NCBI GenBank assembly: GCA_964650405.1
Contig: CAZYTO010000035.1
Coordinates: forward strand, 1 to 27,728
Direction of reading: 5' to 3'
Origin: CAZYTO01 sp964650405
GTDB lineage: Bacteria; Acidobacteriota; Thermoanaerobaculia; Gp7-AA8
Length of the DNA stretch: 27,728 nt
Part shown: positions 16,369 through 25,011 of the stretch, piece after piece
Layout of the letters: every line of letters begins with the position of its first letter
Position numbering within the stretch: position 1 is the stretch's first letter
The notes under the pieces: model-generated
The model's input: only the letters and a program-made list of their open reading frames with translations
What the model was told of the DNA's origin: nothing
The model's database searches: none
Program-made: the position numbers and the translations under genes

Positions 16369-18342
16369 ATGCGTTGGATCATGCCAGTCGGGCTGTTGCT
16401 CACGGCAGTGGCGGCGGCGGCGCAGGTTCGGGAGACGCTGACCGTCAGCGTCGTCGAAGTACCGGTGACGGTCGTGGACGGGGCGGGGAACCCCGTACGC
16501 GGTCTCACGGCGCAGAACTTCAAGCTCCTGGACAACGGCAAGGAAGTGCAGCTCGACTCGTTCGACACCATCGACTTCGCCAACGAGCAGGCTCTGCAGG
16601 CCATCTCGCCCATGAATCCGGCCGCCCGCCGCAATTTCATGCTCCTGTTCGATCTTTCGTTCTCCAAACCGGCCAACCTGGCCCGTGCCCAGGACGCGGC
16701 GCGGGCCTTCGTGGCGAAAGCCGTCGGTCCGCGCGACCTCGTCGGCGTCGGCACGATCGACACCAAGCGCGGCTTCAGCCTCCTGGCCGCCTTCACCAGC
16801 GACCGGCAGCTCGTCCAGCAGGCCATCGCCCATCCCGGTGAGCAGGTGGCGACCAACGATCCGCTGCACCTTGCCAACGAAGGGATCAACGTCGAGGCCT
16901 CGGAAGGGAAGCGCGGCGGCGGGACGACCGAGGCGCTGGTCGCCGATTCCGCGAAACTGAGCCGCCAGACCGTCCAGGCCCAGGCCGAGCACCAGATGGA
17001 CTTCCTCGGCGAGCTGGCCCGGACCCTGCGCGCCATCCCCGGCCGAAAGCAGCTCATCTTCCTCTCGGAAGGCTTCGATTCCCGCTTTCTGCAGGGGCAG
17101 GACGCCCGGGAGAGCTTCGGCTCCGACGACCCGCGCGCGAATACCGCCGACACCGACCTGCGCTACGGCGCGAACTCCTCGACGTCGGCGTTGAACCGGA
17201 TGGCGAAGCTCTTCCGCGGTTCCGACGTCCTCCTCCACACGCTCGACATCCAGGGAGTGCGCGGCGAAGCGGACGTGACCGGCGGCTTCGGGGCGGTCAA
17301 CAGCAATGCCTCGCTCTCGCTCCTCTCCGAGCCGACGGGGGGAATGGCCTTCAAGAACGTAAACAACATCGACGAGAACTTCAAGCGCGTCCTGCGCTCG
17401 CAGGAAGTGGTCTACGTCCTCGCCTTCCGGGCGCCGACGACGAAGCCGGGGCAGTTTCACGACCTCAAGGTGAAGCTCGTCAACGCGCCCGGCGGCTCCA
17501 AGGCCTTCAGCCGTGCCGGCTACTACGAGGGAGGCAGCCAGACCCCGCAGGAGCGGTCGTTCTCGAATGCCGAGATCATCATGAACGACATCCCCCAGGA
17601 GGATGTGAAGGTCGGCGCCGTGACCGCGTCCTTCGCCGGCAGTACGGACAAAGCCCAGGTGCCGGTCATCCTGGAGGTCGACGGCAGCGATCTGATGAAG
17701 GACGTCAAGGGCAACAGTACCGACGCCGAGATCTACATCTACGCGTTCGACAGCGACGGCACGGTGCGGGACCGGGCCTACCAGAAAATGTCGCTCGACC
17801 TGAAGAAGGTGGGCGACAAGCTCCGCGGCAGCGGGATCAAGTACTACGCCACGCTCACCCTGGGGCCGGGCAAGTACGCGGTGAAGGCGCTGGTGCGCGT
17901 GCCGGAGACGGAGCGGAAAGGCTTCGCCCGCAGCGACGTCACCGTGGCCCGGCCGGGCGAGCTGGTGGTCTACCCGCCGATCTTCGTCGAGGAGCAGCCG
18001 CGCTGGCTGATGGTGAAGGGAGCCTCGCACGATCTGGGCGCCGCCTATCCCTTCGAGCTGAACGGCCAGCAGTTCATTCCCGCCACCGGCGCGCACGCGC
18101 GCGACGGCGGCATGAAGCGCTTCGCCGTCCTCGTGCAGAACCCGCCCGCGGAGGAACTGACGTTCGACGCGAACCAGAAGATCCGGTTCCTCGGCAGAAC
18201 GAAGAGCGGCGGGGCCACGGCGTTCGTCATGGAACTCGACAGGCTCGATCCCGCCGCGGCGTCGCTCGACGTCACCGTCCGGCGGAAGGGTGCGTTCGAG
18301 CCGCAGAAGATCAGCGTGGCCCTCGGTCAAGTAAGCCAATAG
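16369..18342 (+). CDS. Secreted VWFA-related domain protein, tandem paralogue 4
   Basis: This 657-residue protein begins at ATG 16369, with AGGGGG 7 nt upstream, and has a short signal peptide (about 1-19, ending AVAAAAQ). The Ig-like segment is VPVTVVDGAGNPVRGLTAQNFKLLDNG (31-57). The VWA-like metal motif is canonical: D95-L-S-F-S. The helix-prone linker before RKQLIFLSEGFD is shorter than in paralogues 1-3 and Gly/Thr-rich (KRGGGTTEAL). The middle and C-terminal modules are complete, ending near the terminus with SLDVTVRRKG. It leads a likely four-gene unit: paralogue 5 starts 37 bp downstream, and 6 and 7 follow closely. The function is unknown beyond export and a VWA-like fold. Confidence 0.88.
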   Translation: MRWIMPVGLLLTAVAAAAQVRETLTVSVVEVPVTVVDGAGNPVRGLTAQNFKLLDNGKEVQLDSFDTIDFANEQALQAISPMNPAARRNFMLLFDLSFSKPANLARAQDAARAFVAKAVGPRDLVGVGTIDTKRGFSLLAAFTSDRQLVQQAIAHPGEQVATNDPLHLANEGINVEASEGKRGGGTTEALVADSAKLSRQTVQAQAEHQMDFLGELARTLRAIPGRKQLIFLSEGFDSRFLQGQDARESFGSDDPRANTADTDLRYGANSSTSALNRMAKLFRGSDVLLHTLDIQGVRGEADVTGGFGAVNSNASLSLLSEPTGGMAFKNVNNIDENFKRVLRSQEVVYVLAFRAPTTKPGQFHDLKVKLVNAPGGSKAFSRAGYYEGGSQTPQERSFSNAEIIMNDIPQEDVKVGAVTASFAGSTDKAQVPVILEVDGSDLMKDVKGNSTDAEIYIYAFDSDGTVRDRAYQKMSLDLKKVGDKLRGSGIKYYATLTLGPGKYAVKALVRVPETERKGFARSDVTVARPGELVVYPPIFVEEQPRWLMVKGASHDLGAAYPFELNGQQFIPATGAHARDGGMKRFAVLVQNPPAEELTFDANQKIRFLGRTKSGGATAFVMELDRLDPAAASLDVTVRRKGAFEPQKISVALGQVSQ

Positions 18343-18379
18343 GTCAATAGCAGTTCAATCGGGCCAATAGGAGGCCGGC

Positions 18380-20461
18380 ATGAGACTCCCGATCGCGGGC
18401 CTGCTTTTCGTGGTGGCGGTGAGCGCGACTGCTCAGGTGAAGGAATCGATCCGGGTCGATCTGATCGAAGTCCCCATCACCGTCGCCGACCGCGCCGGTA
18501 ATCCCGTGCGTGGTCTGACCCGGGACAACTTCCGCCTCTACGACGACGGCAAGGCGCGCGAGATCACGGCCTTCGACACGATCGATCTGGCCGGCAAGGA
18601 CCAGAAGGCACTGGAGACGATCAATCCCGCCGCCCGGCGCAACTTCATGCTCCTCTTCGACCTCTCCTTCACCGCGCCGCGGTCGCTGGCAAACGCCCAG
18701 GAAGCGGCCACGACCTTCGTGAAGAAGAGCGTCCTGCCGCGGGACCGCGTGGCCGTGGCCACCCTCGACCTCGAGCACGGCTTCAAGCTCCTGACGGCCT
18801 TCACGTCCGACCGCGACCTCATCGCCATGGCCATCCGCAACCCGGCCGGCTTCCGCTCGGGGGATCCGCTCCAGCTCTCGAACGAAATCCAGGTCGCGTC
18901 ACGCGATACGAGCGGTGCCGCGCTGGCGGACATGCTCCAGGGGTCGAAGAGCGGAGGCAAGTTCGACGCGCCGGACCCGGGGGGAGACTCCAAGTTCACG
19001 CCCGAAAAGTTCGACAACCTCCGCAACGAAGCGGATCAATCCGAGACGATCAACCGCGACATCGCCCACAGCAATACCGCGTACCTCCGCGCCCGCGTGG
19101 AAAAGCAGGTGTCCTTCCTCGGGGAACTGGCGCGGACGCTGCGCGGCGTCTCCGGTCACAAACAGATCGTCTTCCTCTCCGAGGGCTTCGACTCCTCCGT
19201 CATCATCGGCCGCGATGCCCGCGCCACCGAGGCCACGAAGAAGGAAAACGACGACCTCACCCGCGGAAACTACGGCATGGTCGATACCGACGATCGCTAC
19301 GGCAGTGCCACCAGCCAGAACTTCCTGGCCAGCATGGTCCGGTTCTTCCGCGGCTCGGACGTCGTCCTGCAGGCCATCGACATCAAGGGGCTGCGCGTGC
19401 AGAACTCGCTGGAGAGCGGCGCCACGGTCAACTCCAACGCCGGCCTTTCCGTCCTTTCCGGCCCGACCGGCGGATCGCTCTTCCAGAATGCGAACGACCT
19501 CTCCGTCAACTTCGAGAAGCTGCTGCACGCGCAGGAAGTCGTGTACGTGCTGACCTTCCGGGCCACGATGCAGAAGCCCGGGCAGTTCCACGACCTGAAG
19601 GTGAAGCTGGTCAAAGTTCCCGGCAACCCCACCGTCTCCGCGCGATCGGGCTACTGGGAGACCACGACCGTATCGAAGGACGAGCGTACGCTCACCGCCG
19701 CCGAGATCATCCTCAACGACATCCCCCAGGACGGCCTGAAGGTCGATGCCTTCGCCGTGGCCTTCCCCACCGCTACGGACAACGCCCAGGTGCCGGTGGT
19801 TCTCGAGCTCGCCGGCGGCGAAGTGGTGGGCGGCGCTCACACGAATAGTCCTCCCCTCGAGTTCTACCTCTACGCCTTCGACGAGAACGGCAATGTCCGC
19901 GACCGCATCTTCCAGCGCGTGACCCTCGACCTGAGCAAGCTGAAGGAGCGCCTCTTCGACGCGGGAGTGAAGTTCGTGGCCACGCTCAGCCTGCCGCCGG
20001 GCACGTACGCCATCCGCTCGCTGGTGCGGATGCCCGAGAGCGATCGGCGCGGCTTCGCGCGCACCGACATGGTCGTGCCCGCGCGCGGGGCCATGGCCAT
20101 GCTCGCGCCGGTGTTCATCGACGCCAACGCGCGCTGGGTGACCATCAAGGGGGCTTCGCATGCCCAGGCGCCGTATCCCTTCCACCTCGACAGCACCGAG
20201 TACGTCCCCGCGGCCACAGCGCGGGTCCGCAGCGGCGAGACCCCGCAGTTCGCCGTCTACGTGCAGAATGCGTCGCCGGACGACGTGACCATCGACACCA
20301 CTCCCCGCGCCAAGTTCCTCGGCGCCGCTCACGGCGAGGGAACGAGCGCGTTTCTCATGCAGTTGGAAGACGTGCCCGCATCGGTCGCCACGATGGACGT
20401 CACGTTGCACAGGAAGGGAGCCACGGACGTACAGAGGGCATCGGTCCGGATCGAGCCCTAG
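18380..20461 (+). CDS. Secreted VWFA-related domain protein, tandem paralogue 5
   Basis: This 693-residue protein starts at ATG 18380 with TAGGAGG 5 nt upstream. The signal peptide is about 1-19 (ending SATAQ). The Ig-like segment VPITVADRAGNPVRGLTRDNFRLYDDG spans 31-57. The VWA-like metal motif is D94-L-S-F-T, a conservative change of the last Ser. It has an extra Gly/Asp/Lys-rich insertion at about 178-215 (MLQGSKSGGKFDAPDPGGDS) before the helix-prone linker, which accounts for its length relative to paralogue 4. HKQIVFLSEGFD, LQAIDIKGLRVQN and HAQEVVYVLTFR follow. It is separated from paralogue 6 by 26 bp, so the two are probably co-transcribed. Confidence 0.88.
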   Translation: MRLPIAGLLFVVAVSATAQVKESIRVDLIEVPITVADRAGNPVRGLTRDNFRLYDDGKAREITAFDTIDLAGKDQKALETINPAARRNFMLLFDLSFTAPRSLANAQEAATTFVKKSVLPRDRVAVATLDLEHGFKLLTAFTSDRDLIAMAIRNPAGFRSGDPLQLSNEIQVASRDTSGAALADMLQGSKSGGKFDAPDPGGDSKFTPEKFDNLRNEADQSETINRDIAHSNTAYLRARVEKQVSFLGELARTLRGVSGHKQIVFLSEGFDSSVIIGRDARATEATKKENDDLTRGNYGMVDTDDRYGSATSQNFLASMVRFFRGSDVVLQAIDIKGLRVQNSLESGATVNSNAGLSVLSGPTGGSLFQNANDLSVNFEKLLHAQEVVYVLTFRATMQKPGQFHDLKVKLVKVPGNPTVSARSGYWETTTVSKDERTLTAAEIILNDIPQDGLKVDAFAVAFPTATDNAQVPVVLELAGGEVVGGAHTNSPPLEFYLYAFDENGNVRDRIFQRVTLDLSKLKERLFDAGVKFVATLSLPPGTYAIRSLVRMPESDRRGFARTDMVVPARGAMAMLAPVFIDANARWVTIKGASHAQAPYPFHLDSTEYVPAATARVRSGETPQFAVYVQNASPDDVTIDTTPRAKFLGAAHGEGTSAFLMQLEDVPASVATMDVTLHRKGATDVQRASVRIEP

Positions 20462-20487
20462 CCCAGGTTGAAAGAGAGAGCCTTTTT

Positions 20488-22539
20488 ATGCAGATCCACA
20501 GCCGCTGGTTGTCAATCGCCGCACTCCTGCTGGTCAGTGCCGGCGTCGTCGCGCAGGTCAGGGAGAGCATCAGCGTCAACGTCATCGAGGTGCCGGTCAC
20601 GGTCGTGGACCGGGACGGGAATCCCGTTCGCGGGCTGACCCAGGCGAACTTCAAGCTCCTGGACAACGGGAAGGAGCGTCCCATCGTGTCGTTCGACACG
20701 ATCGACTTCAGCCCTGCCATGGCGCCGCCCGACTCGAAGCTGGCCCTGACCAAGATGAACCCGGCCGCGCGCCGGAACTTCATGCTGCTCTTCGATCTCG
20801 GCAACGCCTCGCCGCGCTCGCTCGCGCGCGCGCAGGAGGCGGCCCGCAATTTCGTGGAGAAGGCCGTGCAGCCCCGCGACCTGGTCGGCGTCGGCACGAT
20901 GGATCCCGACAAGGGCTTCAGTCTGGTGGCCGCCTTCACCACCGATCGTGCCCTCATCGCCTCCGCCATCGGCGACCCGAAGAACTTCCGCTCGCACGAT
21001 CCGCTGCAGCTCTCCAACGAGACGAAGCTGGCCACACTCGACACGAGCGGACCCATGGAAGGCGGCGGGAATGGCCCGGGCGCCCAGGCCAAACAGGATC
21101 GCGAGCTGGCCATCGCTCAGGAGAGCAAGGAGCGGATGAACCAGATCCAGCGCGCCAACCAGGAGTACATCCGGGCCAAGGTACAGCGGCAGGTCGAGTT
21201 CCTCGGCCAGCTCGCCCGGACTCTCCGCGCCGTTCCCGGCCGCAAGCAGATCGTCTTCCTCTCCGAGGGCTTCGACGCCTCGGTCATCGCCGGGCGTGAC
21301 GCCCGCGACACCGCGGCCGCTCGCGACGAGACCGCGGCCATCATGAGCGGCAACGTCAGCCAGGTCGACAACGACGCCCGCTTCGGCAGCACCACCAGCC
21401 AGACCTTCCTCAACCGCATGGCCGAGTTCTTCCGCGGCTCCGACGTCGTGCTGCACGCCATCGACATCCAGGGTCTGCGCGTCCAGAACGACATCCAGAC
21501 CGGCGCGCGCATCAACAACAACGAGGGGCTCGCCCTCCTCGCCGACCCCACCGGCGGCATGGTCTTCCAGAACGCCAATGACATGATCGCCAACTTCGAC
21601 CGCATGCTGAAGGCGCAGGAAGTGGTGTACGTCCTGGTCTTCCAGGCCCCGACGACGAAGCCCGGGCAGCTTCACAACCTCAGCGTGAAGCTGGTCAACG
21701 TCCCCGGCAGCGCCAAGGCCTTCAACCGCGGCGGGTACTACGAGGGCGGCGGCGAAACGGCGGGCGAGCGCAGGCTCACCACGGCCGAGATCATCCTCAA
21801 CGACATCCCCCAGAGCGACCTCCGCCTGGCCTCGCTGGCCACCGCCTTCCCCGGCGGCGGCGTGAATGCCCAGGTTCCGGTGATCCTCGAAGTGGACGGC
21901 ACGGACGTGCTCAAGGACCTCAAGGGCAACACCGCCAGCGCCGAGATCTACATCTACGCGTTCGACTCCGAGGGGACCGTGCGCGACCGCATCTACCAGA
22001 CCGTGAACCTCGACCTGACGAAGGTCGGTGACCACCTGCGCGCCGCCGGCATCAAGTACTGGGGCACGCTCGTCCTTCCGCCGGGCACGTACGCCGTCAA
22101 GTCGTTCGTGCGCATTCCCGAGACCGACCGGAAGGGTTTCTCCCGCAGCGACCTGGTCGTGGCGAAGAACGGCGAGCCGGCCGTGGCCACCCCCATCTCC
22201 ATCGACGAAGCGCCGAAGTGGCTGATGATCCGGGGAACCTCGCATGTCGCCGGCAACGAGAACCCGTTCACGCTCGGCGGCGAGCCGTTCATCCCCGCCG
22301 CGTCCCCGCGCGTGAAGAGCGGCGAGACGAAGCGCTTCGCCGTCTTCGTCTTCAACGCCCAGCCGAACGAAGTGACGTTCGAGACCACGCCGAAGGTGAA
22401 GTTCCTCGGAGCGGCGAAGAATCCGTCGAGCACCGCGCTGGTGATGGAGATGGAGAGCGTCGATCCGAGCACGGCCACGCTCGACGTGACGGTCAAGGCA
22501 AGGGGCACGCCCCAGAAGGCGAGCGTCGCGCTCCAATGA
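20488..22539 (+). CDS. Secreted VWFA-related domain protein, tandem paralogue 6
   Basis: This 683-residue protein has a signal peptide at about 1-23 (MQIHSRWLSIAALLLVSAGVVAQ) and the usual module order. The Ig-like segment is VPVTVVDRDGNPVRGLTQANFKLLDNG (35-61). The VWA-like metal motif has lost both hydroxyl residues, reading D103-L-G-N-A, so metal binding in the classical manner is unlikely. The linker (about 195-235) is a strongly charged, coiled-coil-like QDRELAIAQESKERMNQ region. The ribosome site is a weak GAGAG, and the gene starts 26 bp after paralogue 5. Its TGA overlaps the ATG of paralogue 7 (ATGA), a sign of translational coupling. Confidence 0.88.
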   Translation: MQIHSRWLSIAALLLVSAGVVAQVRESISVNVIEVPVTVVDRDGNPVRGLTQANFKLLDNGKERPIVSFDTIDFSPAMAPPDSKLALTKMNPAARRNFMLLFDLGNASPRSLARAQEAARNFVEKAVQPRDLVGVGTMDPDKGFSLVAAFTTDRALIASAIGDPKNFRSHDPLQLSNETKLATLDTSGPMEGGGNGPGAQAKQDRELAIAQESKERMNQIQRANQEYIRAKVQRQVEFLGQLARTLRAVPGRKQIVFLSEGFDASVIAGRDARDTAAARDETAAIMSGNVSQVDNDARFGSTTSQTFLNRMAEFFRGSDVVLHAIDIQGLRVQNDIQTGARINNNEGLALLADPTGGMVFQNANDMIANFDRMLKAQEVVYVLVFQAPTTKPGQLHNLSVKLVNVPGSAKAFNRGGYYEGGGETAGERRLTTAEIILNDIPQSDLRLASLATAFPGGGVNAQVPVILEVDGTDVLKDLKGNTASAEIYIYAFDSEGTVRDRIYQTVNLDLTKVGDHLRAAGIKYWGTLVLPPGTYAVKSFVRIPETDRKGFSRSDLVVAKNGEPAVATPISIDEAPKWLMIRGTSHVAGNENPFTLGGEPFIPAASPRVKSGETKRFAVFVFNAQPNEVTFETTPKVKFLGAAKNPSSTALVMEMESVDPSTATLDVTVKARGTPQKASVALQ

Positions 22540-24245
22540 TCCTGCGAAACGTCCTGCCGTTGCTTGCCTTCTGCGCCGCCGCCGGGGCGGCCGCGCAGGT
22601 CCAGGAGAAGGTCAACGTCAACCTGGTGGAAGTGCCGGTGAGCGTCGTCGACGCCGCCGGCAATCCGGTCCGCGGGCTCACGGCGGCGAATTTTCAGCTC
22701 GCCGAGGACGGCCAGGCCCGCACGGTGACGGGGTTTGACGTCGTCGACTACGGCAACGCGCCGGCCTCCTCGGGACCGGCGGCGTCGCAGGTCCGCCTGC
22801 CCACCGCCGCGGCACGCCGCAATTTCCTCCTCCTCTTCGACCTCAGCTACGGCAATCCCAAGAGCTTCGCCCGCGCGCAGAAAGCGGCGCGCGACTTCGT
22901 GACCGGTGCCGTGGCCCCGAACGACCTCGTCGGGGTGGCCACCATCGACGCCGACCGCGGCCTCCGCCTCCTCAGCGCCTTCACCACCGACCGCTCGCTC
23001 ACCGAGGCCGCCGTGACGAATCCGAGCGAGCTCGTGTCTCATGACCCGCTGCAGATCGCCGGCCGTTACGCCTTCCAGGCGGTGACCAGCGGCGCGCCGC
23101 GGGTGGGCGCCGATCCGGAGCTCATCGCCGGGCACATGAAGCTCTACCTCGACACCACCCACGAGAACGATCAGTTCGAACGCCGCCGTGTGGAGCTGCA
23201 GCTCGGCTGGCTCGGCGAGCTGGCCATGATGATGCGCCGCGTGCCGGGGCGGAAGCAGGTCGTCCTCCTCTCCGAGGGATTCAACGCACAGAGTGTGCAG
23301 GGACGCGACGCGCGCGACAGCGCGGAGTCGGCCACGGAGATGGAGCAGGTCACCCGCGGCGCCACCTTCCGCGTCGACAACGACGTGCGCCTCGGTTCCA
23401 CCGCCGCCCTCTCCGCCCTCGCGGCAATGACGAAGACCTTCCATGAAGCGGACGTCGTGCTGCACGCCATCGATCTCCAGGGCGTCCGTCTGGAGAACGA
23501 CGTCACCACCGGCTCACGGCTCAACTCCAACGACGGACTGGGCCTCCTCACCCGCGCCACCGGCGGCACGCTCTTCGAACGCTCCAACGACCTCCGCTCC
23601 GGCTTCGGGCGCCTCCTCCACGAGCAGGAATTGGTCTACGTCCTCGCCTTCCAGACCGGGAACGACTCGCCCGGGCGCTTTCACCCGCTGACCGTGCGCG
23701 TCACCGGCGTTCCCCCCGGTGCCAGGGTCTACACCCGCACGGGTTACTACGAAGCGGGCCTGGAGACGCTGCAGGAGCGTTCCATCTCCAACGCGGAAGT
23801 CATCCTCAACGACCTGCCCCAGGACGGCCTCCGCGTGGCCGCCCGCGCCTCCGCCCTCGCCGCCGAGAACGGCGTGGCCCGCGTGCCGGTGGCGCTCGAG
23901 ATCCGAGGGGAGGACATCCTGCGCGACGTCCTCGAAACCAGCGCCGGCCTGGAGATCTTCGTCTACGCCTTCGGCGAGGACGGCACCGTCCGCGACTCGA
24001 TCTACAACGGCATCACCCTCGACCTGGCCAAGGTCGGCCGCCAGCTCCAGACGGCCGGCGTGAAGTACATCGGGTCGCTGGCCCTGCCGCCCGGCAAGTA
24101 CGCCATCCGCTCGCTTGTGCGCGTCGCCAAGACCGGCCGGCGCGGCTTCGCCCGGGCGGACGTGATTGTAGGCGATGCCGCCGCGAGCGAAACCCTGACC
24201 GAGGAGCCGGGAGGTTGGCTGCTCGTTCGGGGCACGGTGCACTGA
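22536..24245 (+). CDS. Secreted VWFA-related domain protein, tandem paralogue 7, lacking the C-terminal module
   Basis: This 569-residue protein starts at ATG 22536, overlapping the previous stop by 4 bp; upstream in-frame sequence lies inside paralogue 6 and is not used. The signal peptide is about 1-21 (MILRNVLPLLAFCAAAGAAAQ); Cys13 is in the hydrophobic core with Phe before it, so a lipobox is unlikely. The Ig-like segment is VPVSVVDAAGNPVRGLTAANFQLAEDG (33-59). The VWA-like metal motif is D102-L-S-Y-G. The protein ends GGWLLVRGTVH, where the other six continue for about 100 residues, so the last module is absent. No remnant of it was recognised in the 30 bp before the next gene. Confidence 0.87.
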   Translation: MILRNVLPLLAFCAAAGAAAQVQEKVNVNLVEVPVSVVDAAGNPVRGLTAANFQLAEDGQARTVTGFDVVDYGNAPASSGPAASQVRLPTAAARRNFLLLFDLSYGNPKSFARAQKAARDFVTGAVAPNDLVGVATIDADRGLRLLSAFTTDRSLTEAAVTNPSELVSHDPLQIAGRYAFQAVTSGAPRVGADPELIAGHMKLYLDTTHENDQFERRRVELQLGWLGELAMMMRRVPGRKQVVLLSEGFNAQSVQGRDARDSAESATEMEQVTRGATFRVDNDVRLGSTAALSALAAMTKTFHEADVVLHAIDLQGVRLENDVTTGSRLNSNDGLGLLTRATGGTLFERSNDLRSGFGRLLHEQELVYVLAFQTGNDSPGRFHPLTVRVTGVPPGARVYTRTGYYEAGLETLQERSISNAEVILNDLPQDGLRVAARASALAAENGVARVPVALEIRGEDILRDVLETSAGLEIFVYAFGEDGTVRDSIYNGITLDLAKVGRQLQTAGVKYIGSLALPPGKYAIRSLVRVAKTGRRGFARADVIVGDAAASETLTEEPGGWLLVRGTVH

Positions 24246-24275
24246 GGGCGGACAGCCGGTTCTCTGGGAGCCCGT

Positions 24276-24554
24276 GTGTCAGAATCCGCTGAATGCGTCC
24301 CACCCTCCGAGCTTCGCGCGAAAGGCGCGGACGAGCTCGCCCTGTTCGCGAAGGTCATGGCTTGGTATCTCGGCGCGACCACACCGCGGATCCGCGCCGC
24401 CACCGCGAACGAGCTTGCCCAGCACTGGAAGACCATCGGATGGGATATCGACGAACCGCTGCTGGTCGCGGAGATCGGCGGCCATCGCCTGATCTTCGAC
24501 TACATGAAGGGCGCGGTGATGATGATCGACGAGCTGCGTCCCGCTGAAAAGTGA
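24276..24554 (+). CDS. Small protein of unknown function
   Basis: This 92-residue soluble protein has no family I recognise. It starts at GTG 24276 with GGGAG 5 nt upstream. The N-terminal half is helix-prone (ELALFAKVMAWYLGATTPRIRAATANELAQHW), and the C-terminal half looks like a short beta-hairpin (LLVAEIGGHRLIFDYMKGAVMMIDEL). Another frame open from GTG 24274 gives a Ser/Arg-rich product without such a pattern and is not preferred. It lies 30 bp after paralogue 7 on the same strand and may be the last gene of that unit. It converges with the membrane protein gene, with 9 bp between the stops. Confidence 0.6.
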   Translation: MSESAECVPPSELRAKGADELALFAKVMAWYLGATTPRIRAATANELAQHWKTIGWDIDEPLLVAEIGGHRLIFDYMKGAVMMIDELRPAEK

Positions 24555-24563
24555 GCGGCGTCC

Positions 24564-24938
24564 TCACCCAACCTTGCCGATCAGCGAAAACATCGGCTGA
24601 TAGAGAATCTCGAACGTCACTGCCAGCAATCCAAAGCCCAACCCGTAGACGAGCGCCGATACCACGATGATGCGAGTGGGAGTCGGGCCAGGCCGGCGAA
24701 ACAGGTCCACCGTCAGGGCCGCGGACAACAGCGGAAAAACGAAGAAATACCGATGGACGGTGAAGAAGGCCGTCGTGACGATCGGCAGTTCGGCACCGAG
24801 ACCTTGGAAGAGCGCTTGAAAGATGCCCGCGACGCGGAAGATGAGGAAGACGACGTGAATCTGCCAGAGGAGACCGACCACGAGCACTCCGAGGAGGGCT
24901 CTTCTGTAGGGCTGAACTGTCTCTTGCTCTGATTCCAT
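24564..24938 (-). CDS. Small integral membrane protein, unknown function
   Basis: This 124-residue protein has three likely membrane helices, at about 14-33 (ALLGVLVVGLLWQIHVVFLIF), 53-77 and 88-112. RRPGPTP forms a short basic loop before the last helix. The segments LGAELPIVTTAF and the C-terminal ILYQPMFSLIGKV are reminiscent of the membrane region of GspF/PilC-like proteins, but the protein is far too short to be one. This likeness is from memory only. The start codon lacks an obvious Shine-Dalgarno. It is downstream of the deoxyhypusine-synthase-like gene on the same strand, with a palindrome between them. Confidence 0.65.
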   Translation of the reverse strand: MESEQETVQPYRRALLGVLVVGLLWQIHVVFLIFRVAGIFQALFQGLGAELPIVTTAFFTVHRYFFVFPLLSAALTVDLFRRPGPTPTRIIVVSALVYGLGFGLLAVTFEILYQPMFSLIGKVG

Positions 24939-24957
24939 CGATTCGTCTCGCAGAGGT

Positions 24958-25009
24958 GAAGGAGGCGCCTCCTTCCAGCCTTTCCTTTTTCAGCCTTCGA
25001 GCCTTTGGC
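24958..25009. repeat. Perfect 18-bp palindrome plus a copy of the AGGCTGAAAGG-type repeat
   Basis: GAAGGAGGCGCCTCCTTC at 24958-24975 is a perfect palindrome. The adjoining CCTTCCAGCCTTTC...TTTGG stretch (24971-25009) closely matches the inner arm of the nested palindrome at 9314-9346, so the unit is dispersed in the genome. The element immediately follows the deoxyhypusine-synthase-like stop on the minus strand and may terminate that transcript. Confidence 0.75.
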
Positions 25010-25011
25010 CC

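Noticed and set aside
12231..22536. Long minus-strand ORFs opposite the VWFA paralogues (for example at 12231-13730, 13761-16142 and 20512-22536)
   Set aside because: High GC at third positions removes stops from the complementary frame. The repeated shadow proteins simply mirror the paralogues.
9517..24245. VWA genes as part of a MoxR-VWA (BatA/BatB-type) or tellurite-resistance system
   Set aside because: No MoxR-type AAA ATPase, Bat or Ter partner is present, and the proteins carry Sec signal peptides and family-specific modules.
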